A stretch of DNA of 39,532 bases. Source: Sphingopyxis sp. (GTDB taxonomy: Bacteria > Pseudomonadota > Alphaproteobacteria > Sphingomonadales > Sphingomonadaceae). Location of the stretch: positions 1-39,532 of the forward strand of contig JAEMRT010000040.1 in the NCBI GenBank assembly GCA_016463225.1, in the 5' to 3' direction. Shown piece after piece: positions 34,093 to 39,532 of this stretch (within the stretch, counting starts at the first letter, position 1; every line of letters starts with the position of its first letter). The position numbers and the translations under genes are program-made. The notes beneath the pieces are model-generated. The model was given only the letters and a program-made list of their open reading frames with translations. It made no database searches and was not told the origin of the DNA.

Positions 34093-37000
34093 ATGAACGT
34101 TTCGACAAAGGCCCGCTGGGGCCGCCAGAGCAGTCGCACCGCGCTGATCCTGCTTGGCCTTCCGCTTGGTACGCTTGCCATCCCGGCCTCTGCGCAAGAC
34201 GCGCCGCCCGCGCCGCCACCGGGAGCTGCTACGCAATCCGAGGGCGAGGTTCCAGACGCCGGCGCGATCATCGTCACCGGCAGCCGCATTGCCCGCGAAA
34301 CCTATGATACGCCAGCGCCGACGATCGGGGTTTCCAATGAGGATCTCGTCGAATCGGGGGACAGCGAACTCAGCGAGACGCTCGCCGATCTGCCGCAGCT
34401 CTCCTCGTCGCTGAACGACGCCAGCGTTACCGGCAACACCCAGAATTCCGGGCTGTCGTCGATCCAGTTGCGCAATCTCGGCGACAACCGCACATTGGTG
34501 CTGATCGATGGCCGCCGCACGGTCTCCAACTCGGGTATCGGCAACCGTGTCAGCCTCTCGACGATTCCGAGCGACTTCATCGACAGGGTCGAAATCATCA
34601 CGGGCGGCACCTCGTCGGTCTATGGCTCGGATGCCGTCGCCGGGGTCGTCAACATCATCACCGAAAGCCGCGAGCAGGGCCTGAAACTGCGCGCCAGAAC
34701 CGGGATCACCGAAGACGGCGACGGGCAGGAGCTGACCCTTGGCGCGACGTTTGGAACCCGTTTTGCCGACCGGCGCGGTTATTTCCTGATCAGCGGAACC
34801 TATGACCGCGACTGGGGCATTCGCGCGACCGACCGCGAATGGGCGACCCGCCCGGTTGCCTACAGCTATGATTTCGCCAATGGCGTAAACCAGTTTGAGG
34901 GTGTGTTTCTCAATGCCGGCGTACCGACCAGCGGATTTCGCCCGGCGTCCGAATTCCCGCCGCTGGTGATGAGCGATCTCAGCTCCTTCATCCCGGGCGG
35001 TGTCTTCTCGGGCGCCAGCTCGTCGCGCGACCGCTTCTACCGGAACGGCGTCCTGGTGCCGCTTGGTCCGGACGTGCAAACTGGAGCGCCGGTCGCGATC
35101 GGCACCACCGACAACGGCAATAGCGGTTATTTTCTTCCCAACCGCGACGGCTTCAACCAGCGCACCGGACGCTCGCTGATCCTGCCGCGGACGCGCTACC
35201 TCGCCGCAGCGAAGCTCGACTATGAGTTTTCCGACACGCTTGAAGGCTTTGCGCAGGTGCAATATTCGCGGATCGATTCGGGGGAAACGCGCGAGGCGGT
35301 TGGCATTGGGTGGGATTCGACCTTTCCCGTGACCGACCCGGTTACGGGCGCGACCGTCGAGCGTGAATATGGCAGGATTGCCTGCCGGCGCGCGACAGGT
35401 ACCGGGTCGGGGGCGTGCAACCCCTTTGTGCCCGCCGAGATACGCGCCGACGCCCCGACGAACGGCAACGGGCTTGCCTGGGACCGCCGTTTCGACGAGG
35501 TCGGCGGACAGATCACCGAGAACAAGCGCGAAACAATCCGTAGCTGGGCCGGGCTGCGCGGCAAGATCTCGGACAGCTGGCGCTGGGAGATGAGCGCCGG
35601 TTTTGGCCAATTCACACAAGACCAGTTTCGGCGCAACGAAATCAACGGCAACAATCTGATCCAGGCGCTCAGTGCGGAGCCCGGCCCGGATGGCAGCCCA
35701 CGCTGCGTAAGTGCGTCCGCGCGCGCCGCTGGTTGCGTGCCGATCAATCTGTTCGGCGAAGGGTCGATCACGCCCCAGGCCGCGAACTGGATCCGCGCTG
35801 ATCTGCAGCAGGATCTCAGAATCCGCCAATATACCGGCCAAGCCTTCGTGAGCGGTAGTCTGTTCGATCTCCCCGCGGGGCCGGTCGGCGCGGCATTCGG
35901 TGTAGATTACCGCAAGGACAGCCAGCGGCTGCGCGGTGACGCACTGTCGCAATCGGGGGGTACGACGGGCAACATGATCCCGAACTTCGGGGGCTCGATC
36001 AGCGCCTTCGAGGGGTATGGCGAAATCAGCGTCCCGATCCTGAAGGAGGTTCCGGGCGCGCATCTGCTCAGCATCGACGCCTCGGCGCGCGCCGCGCATT
36101 ACGACATCGACAAGGTTGGAACCGTGCTGAGCTATCGCGGCGGCATCCAATACGCCCCTGTGCCCGATATCCGCTTCCGCGCGCAATTTGCCCGAGCGCA
36201 GCGCGCCCCCGATATTGCCGAACTCTTCTCGCCCCCGCGCGGTAATTTTGAAAGTGCGACCGATATCTGCAGCGGGGTGACCCCGACAACGACCGGGCGG
36301 ATCGCGGCGGGCTGCCGTCAGAATCCCGGCATTCAGGCGCTCTTCGCACAGCAGTCCGGCGCCGGGCAGACCCAGCAGTTTGTGCAAGTGGGGGGGAATA
36401 TCTACAGCCCCAATGGCGGCAACCCGGACCTCAAGGAGGAAACCGCCGATACGCTGACGTTCGGCGCGGTGGTCACGCCGCGCTTCATTCCCGGGCTGAC
36501 GATCGCTGTCGATTATTACGACATTCGCATCAAGGATGCGATCGACGCCTATTCGAATCTCGACATCCAGCTGCAATGCTATGACACCGACACATCCCAG
36601 GCGGGCAACCCCTTCTGTGCCGACATCAACCGCAATCCCAATAACGGACAGATCGCCGAACTGGTTCAGCGCCAGGTAAACCTCGCGAGCTTCGACACCT
36701 CGGGCGTCGATGTCGCCTTCAACTACCGGTTCCGGCTCGACGGCCTTATCGGCATTCCGGGCCGCTTCGATCTGCGCTACGATGGGACGCATGTCCTGAA
36801 GCAGAAAGTCCGTTTCCAGGGCATCGACGGTTTGGTCACGAACGATCTTGCAGGTGACTTGGCAGCGGGTAGTTTCAAATACCGTGCGCGCGGATCGCTG
36901 GCCTGGCGGCTCGATAATTTCCGTATCCGCTGGACGACCACCTATTACGGCAAGATCAACGACAGCAACCAGCTGCGCGATCGTTACCTGGCGCTAGCGG

Positions 37001-37251
37001 CCACCAATGCCGCCGCCGAAGTCCCAACCTTCCTCTACATCGGCGATGTGTGGGAGCATGACCTGTTCCTGTCATTCGATGTCGATGCTGGCGGGAAGGA
37101 ATTCCGGTTCTACGGCGGCGTGAACAATCTGTTCGATTCGATCAGCCCCTTTCTGCCTACCGGCACCGAAAGCGGCCGGCTGACCAACCAGAACGGCGCT
37201 TACGATATCGCGGGCCGACGCTTCTACGTCGGCGCCACGGTGAAATTCTGA
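34093..37251 (+). CDS. TonB-dependent outer-membrane receptor
   Basis: A 1,052-residue receptor. The signal peptide ends ASAQDA, after which a short proline-rich stretch leads to a TonB-box-like IIVTGSRI (about 57-64). The plug domain (about 75-185) contains IQLRNLGDNRTLVLIDGRR and VYGSDAVAGVVNII, typical of the plug. The rest is a 22-strand-type barrel ending in TVKF. Ligands of such receptors range from iron complexes to sugars and aromatic acids. The adjacent dctA-like symporter suggests an organic acid or a larger compound that yields one. The ATG at 34093 has GGGAG 5 nt upstream. It follows the transporter by 26 nt and is followed by a strong hairpin. Confidence 0.92.
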   Translation: MNVSTKARWGRQSSRTALILLGLPLGTLAIPASAQDAPPAPPPGAATQSEGEVPDAGAIIVTGSRIARETYDTPAPTIGVSNEDLVESGDSELSETLADLPQLSSSLNDASVTGNTQNSGLSSIQLRNLGDNRTLVLIDGRRTVSNSGIGNRVSLSTIPSDFIDRVEIITGGTSSVYGSDAVAGVVNIITESREQGLKLRARTGITEDGDGQELTLGATFGTRFADRRGYFLISGTYDRDWGIRATDREWATRPVAYSYDFANGVNQFEGVFLNAGVPTSGFRPASEFPPLVMSDLSSFIPGGVFSGASSSRDRFYRNGVLVPLGPDVQTGAPVAIGTTDNGNSGYFLPNRDGFNQRTGRSLILPRTRYLAAAKLDYEFSDTLEGFAQVQYSRIDSGETREAVGIGWDSTFPVTDPVTGATVEREYGRIACRRATGTGSGACNPFVPAEIRADAPTNGNGLAWDRRFDEVGGQITENKRETIRSWAGLRGKISDSWRWEMSAGFGQFTQDQFRRNEINGNNLIQALSAEPGPDGSPRCVSASARAAGCVPINLFGEGSITPQAANWIRADLQQDLRIRQYTGQAFVSGSLFDLPAGPVGAAFGVDYRKDSQRLRGDALSQSGGTTGNMIPNFGGSISAFEGYGEISVPILKEVPGAHLLSIDASARAAHYDIDKVGTVLSYRGGIQYAPVPDIRFRAQFARAQRAPDIAELFSPPRGNFESATDICSGVTPTTTGRIAAGCRQNPGIQALFAQQSGAGQTQQFVQVGGNIYSPNGGNPDLKEETADTLTFGAVVTPRFIPGLTIAVDYYDIRIKDAIDAYSNLDIQLQCYDTDTSQAGNPFCADINRNPNNGQIAELVQRQVNLASFDTSGVDVAFNYRFRLDGLIGIPGRFDLRYDGTHVLKQKVRFQGIDGLVTNDLAGDLAAGSFKYRARGSLAWRLDNFRIRWTTTYYGKINDSNQLRDRYLALAATNAAAEVPTFLYIGDVWEHDLFLSFDVDAGGKEFRFYGGVNNLFDSISPFLPTGTESGRLTNQNGAYDIAGRRFYVGATVKF

Positions 37252-37555
37252 TGCGAAGCTAGGATCGACGAGCTTCGGGGGAGCCCACCTACCTCCCCCC
37301 GAAGGCCGTGCGTGGGCGGTGCTGCCAGGACTGGCCATGGGTGCGCGCCCGGCCAGAGCGGGTCGCCAGCACCGCCCCGCACGGTTATAGCAGAGGATGC
37401 GTCAGGAAACGTTCCTGCGATCAAATGCAGGTCTCGATCACTGGTGAGAATTTGCCTGTCTTTGGTCGCGTAAACCTCGGGTCGCCGCTCGCCGGACTGC
37501 GGCGCGAAGGTGTTGGCGGCCGCGAAGCGCATGCTTCCTCGGCCGTCCCGAATGA
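37252..37555. other. Intergenic region between convergent genes
   Basis: Apart from the hairpin at 37273-37304 this region shows only weak open frames with no domain. Two genes converge on it, so it probably serves as a termination region. Confidence 0.5.
37273..37304 (+). terminator. Terminator-like hairpin after the receptor gene
   Basis: CTTCGGGGGAG pairs with CTCCCCCCGAAG (one extra C) across a 9-nt loop, 21 nt after the receptor stop. The stem is strong but has no T tract after it. It is placed to end the dctA-receptor transcript. Confidence 0.6.
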
Positions 37556-38569
37556 TCAGAAGCCCTCGAGGACGATCTTGCCCCTGGACCTACCGGATTC
37601 GAGCAGGGCGTGGGCGCGCTTGAGATTGGCAGCGGTGATCGTGCCAAAATGCTCGGCGAGGGTTGTCCGGATTTTACCCTGATCGACCAGCTCGCCGATC
37701 TGGTTCAGCAGATCGTGCTGCTTCTCAATGTCTGCCGTCCCGAACAGCGATCGCGTAAACATCAGTTCCCAATGGAGAGAAACCGACTTGCGCTTGAACG
37801 GCAGCGCGTCGAGCGCGACCGGATCGTCGATCAAGCCAAAACGGCCCTGCGGCGCGATCATTTCGACGATCTCGCCGATATGACCGTCGGTATTCGTGGT
37901 CGAGAAGACAAAGCTGGGCTGACCAATTTCCAGCGCGGCAATTTGAGCCGCGATTGGCTGACGATGATCCACGACATAATGCGCGCCAAGCGCTTTGACC
38001 CAAGCCTCTGTTTCGGGGCGCGAAGCGGACGCGATAACCGTCAGGTCGGTCATCGCGCGTGCGATCTGGATTGCGATCGACCCGACGCCGCCGGCGCCGC
38101 CGATGATCATGATGGCATTCGCCGCTCCGGCAACAGGGCGAACGACCTGGAGCCTGTCGAAAAGCATCTCCCAGGCGGTTATGGCCGTCAGCGGAAGCGC
38201 CGCTGCAGATGCGAAATCGATGGACTTCGGCTTCGTGCCCACGATCCGCTCATCGACGAGATGATATTCGGCGTTGGTTCCGGGTCGGTTGATCGCGCCC
38301 GCATAGAAGACCTCGTCGCCGACCTTGAACAGCCGCGCTTCGGGTCCGGTTGCGGCAACGACGCCCGCGGCGTCCCAGCCGAGAATTTTCCATTCGTCGC
38401 CGGGAGGACTGGTCGATGCCCGGATCTTCGTATCGACGGGATTGACCGAGACCGCTTTCACCTCGACGAGAATATCGCGGCCGGTCGGCACCGGTTTCGG
38501 AAGGACGACATCGACGAGCGCCGTGTCGGCAGAGATGGGTTGCGGCTTGTTGTAAGCGATGGCGCGCAT
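37556..38569 (-). CDS. Zinc-type alcohol dehydrogenase family / quinone reductase-like oxidoreductase
   Basis: A 337-residue medium-chain dehydrogenase/reductase. The N-terminal catalytic domain contains NPVDTKIR and GWDAAGVV. The nucleotide-binding domain carries IIGGAGGVGSIA (about 155-166), a binding motif for NAD(P)H. The usual catalytic zinc ligands (Cys/His pair) are not visible, so it belongs with the zinc-independent NADPH:quinone reductases despite the family name. The frame runs upstream to 38773, but the ATG at 38569 has AGGAG 6 nt before it and begins with the normal MRAIAYN. It is divergent from an HxlR regulator, a pairing common for electrophile or quinone-stress genes. Confidence 0.9.
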   Translation of the reverse strand: MRAIAYNKPQPISADTALVDVVLPKPVPTGRDILVEVKAVSVNPVDTKIRASTSPPGDEWKILGWDAAGVVAATGPEARLFKVGDEVFYAGAINRPGTNAEYHLVDERIVGTKPKSIDFASAAALPLTAITAWEMLFDRLQVVRPVAGAANAIMIIGGAGGVGSIAIQIARAMTDLTVIASASRPETEAWVKALGAHYVVDHRQPIAAQIAALEIGQPSFVFSTTNTDGHIGEIVEMIAPQGRFGLIDDPVALDALPFKRKSVSLHWELMFTRSLFGTADIEKQHDLLNQIGELVDQGKIRTTLAEHFGTITAANLKRAHALLESGRSRGKIVLEGF

Positions 38570-38668
38570 CGGAGGCTCCTTGATTGTGCAGCGGCCATTT
38601 GCGATCTTGATACTGCATGCGCAAGTACGCACATTTATTGCTCTTAGTGTTGAAAAGGATACTGTTGG
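38570..38668. promoter_or_regulatory. Shared divergent promoter region of the oxidoreductase and HxlR genes
   Basis: A 99-bp region with an AAGTAC motif and imperfect symmetry (ATACTGCATGCGCAAGTAC), similar in kind to sites bound by HxlR-type regulators. The exact operator and promoters cannot be assigned by eye. Confidence 0.35.
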
Positions 38669-39028
38669 ATGCCCCGCAAAAGGCACCGTAGCTATGATTG
38701 CAGCCCTGGCTGCGCGGTGGAAGCGACGCTCAGCATGATCGACGGAAAATGGAAGGGTGTGATCCTCTATCACCTCCTTGAGAATACGCTCCGGTTCAAT
38801 GAAATCCGCCGCAAGTTGCCGAATGTCACCCAGCGGATGTTGACCAACCAGTTGCGCGAGTTGGAGAGCGACGGCCTGATCGTCCGAACGGTGTTTCCAC
38901 AGGTCCCGCCGCGCGTAGATTACGCGTTATCGGAACAGGGCCGCACCCTGCAGCCCGTCATTCAATCCCTTAAATCCTGGGGAGACGGCAATATGCATCT
39001 TTTCAAAATGGCCGTCGATGCCCCGTGA
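38669..39028 (+). CDS. HxlR-family winged-helix transcriptional regulator
   Basis: A 119-residue regulator with the HxlR signature: Cys11 in DCSPGCAVEATL, then DGKWKGVILYHL, FNEIRRKLPNVTQRMLTNQLRELESDGLI as the DNA-binding winged helix, and a C-terminal dimerisation helix. The N-terminal cysteine near residue 11 is the thiol used for redox or electrophile sensing in YodB/HypR-type relatives; a second cysteine (Cys15) is nearby. It probably controls the divergent oxidoreductase and itself. The ATG at 38669 has AAGGA upstream. Its 3' end overlaps the convergent aminotransferase gene by 26 bp. Confidence 0.9.
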   Translation: MPRKRHRSYDCSPGCAVEATLSMIDGKWKGVILYHLLENTLRFNEIRRKLPNVTQRMLTNQLRELESDGLIVRTVFPQVPPRVDYALSEQGRTLQPVIQSLKSWGDGNMHLFKMAVDAP

Positions 39029-39532
39029 CGTCACGAAGAAGCTGCTCGACAGCGTCGACCTCGCTTGATGCTCCCACGGATATACGAATCCAGTCGGAAA
39101 GCGGTGGGAAAACGCGGCCGATAAGAATATCGCGCTTTAAAGCCTCGATCCGTAGCGCGTCTGCGTCGGGAGTCTGGAAGTAAACAAAGTTGGCGCGGCT
39201 TTTGGTGCGGTCCAGGCCAAGCCCGTCGATCATCTGTTCGAGCCGCCGCCGGCCGGCAAGCGTCCAGTCGCGCACGCGTGCGATATGGTCCTGGTCCGCC
39301 AGCGCCGCAGACGCGGCAACGAGATTGAGACGGCTGAGGCTATGCGCCGAGCCAATGCCGGCGTCGCGAAGGCCCTTGGCCAGTTCGACCGGGGCGACCG
39401 CATAGCCGATCGACAGGCCGGCGAGGCCGTAGGCTTTGGCAAGCGTACGAAAGACCAATATATTGGCGCCGGCACGGAGCTGGCGGATGGCGCTGCGGCC
39501 GGCCAGATCGTCATATTCGAGATAGGCTTCGT
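39003..39532 (-). CDS. HisC-like class I/II aminotransferase (5' truncated by window edge)
   Basis: The C-terminal 176 or so residues of a pyridoxal-phosphate aminotransferase. The frame is open to the right edge, so the TTG at 39458 is not the start. The cofactor lysine lies in FRTLAKAYGLAGL, close to the SKAYGLAG form of histidinol-phosphate aminotransferases, and DEAY-like EAYLEYDD is seen at the edge. The C-terminus has the family's ILIGRVFPP and IRISVG motifs. Histidinol-phosphate or another amino-acid substrate cannot be separated from a fragment. It is convergent with and overlaps the HxlR gene. Confidence 0.82.
   Translation of the reverse strand, partial: EAYLEYDDLAGRSAIRQLRAGANILVFRTLAKAYGLAGLSIGYAVAPVELAKGLRDAGIGSAHSLSRLNLVAASAALADQDHIARVRDWTLAGRRRLEQMIDGLGLDRTKSRANFVYFQTPDADALRIEALKRDILIGRVFPPLSDWIRISVGASSEVDAVEQLLRDVTGHRRPF

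Noticed and set aside
34063..36792. 909-codon minus-strand frame opposite the TonB receptor
   Set aside because: It mirrors the receptor's codon bias and has no domain; the plus-strand gene is unambiguous.
37224..37532. 102-codon minus-strand frame after the TonB receptor
   Set aside because: It overlaps the receptor's 3' end and the terminator hairpin and has no recognisable domain.

Overview
The window looks like chromosomal DNA of an alphaproteobacterium of the Sphingomonadales (a Sphingopyxis- or Sphingomonas-like organism is my guess). The grounds are high GC, tight ATGA-coupled operons, a very long TonB-dependent receptor, an MHYT-GGDEF-EAL protein and an oleate hydratase. No rRNA, tRNA, CRISPR array, transposase or integrase was seen.

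Region 1 (1-9803) is a type I secretion locus. A giant repetitive RTX/cadherin-like adhesin, cut off at the left edge, is followed by its ABC exporter, membrane fusion protein and TolC-like outer-membrane channel. The three export genes overlap by 4 nt each. A strong hairpin separates the adhesin from the exporter genes.

Region 2 (9804-17245) is regulatory and envelope-related. It holds an ECF sigma factor convergent with its probable anti-sigma factor, an AlgE-like outer-membrane protein, a subtilisin-family (S8) lipoprotein protease, an MHYT-GGDEF-EAL cyclic-di-GMP protein and a DUF3455-like protein.

Region 3 (17246-22885) holds oleate hydratase, a tiny lipoprotein, an SDF-family dicarboxylate/amino-acid symporter and a divergent gene that fuses a gamma-glutamylcyclotransferase-like domain to an M24 metallopeptidase.

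Region 4 (22886-29370) is a large autotransporter followed, with a 1-nt overlap, by a secreted alpha/beta hydrolase. Region 5 (29375-37251) is a DctB/DctD-like two-component system divergent from a dctA-like transporter that is co-directional with a TonB-dependent receptor. Region 6 (37252-39532) is a zinc-type alcohol dehydrogenase/quinone reductase divergent from an HxlR regulator, then a truncated HisC-like aminotransferase.

The main discovery is a four-member promoter family, TGAACC-N16-CGAC, with identical spacing. It lies in intergenic DNA, correctly oriented, upstream of the anti-sigma factor, the S8 protease, the SDF symporter and the GGCT-M24 fusion gene. It is best explained as the signature of the local ECF sigma factor. 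In addition, the periplasmic part of the anti-sigma factor resembles the propeptide-like N-terminal region of the S8 protease. Together these suggest an undescribed protease/anti-sigma circuit driving a small peptide-handling or envelope-stress regulon.
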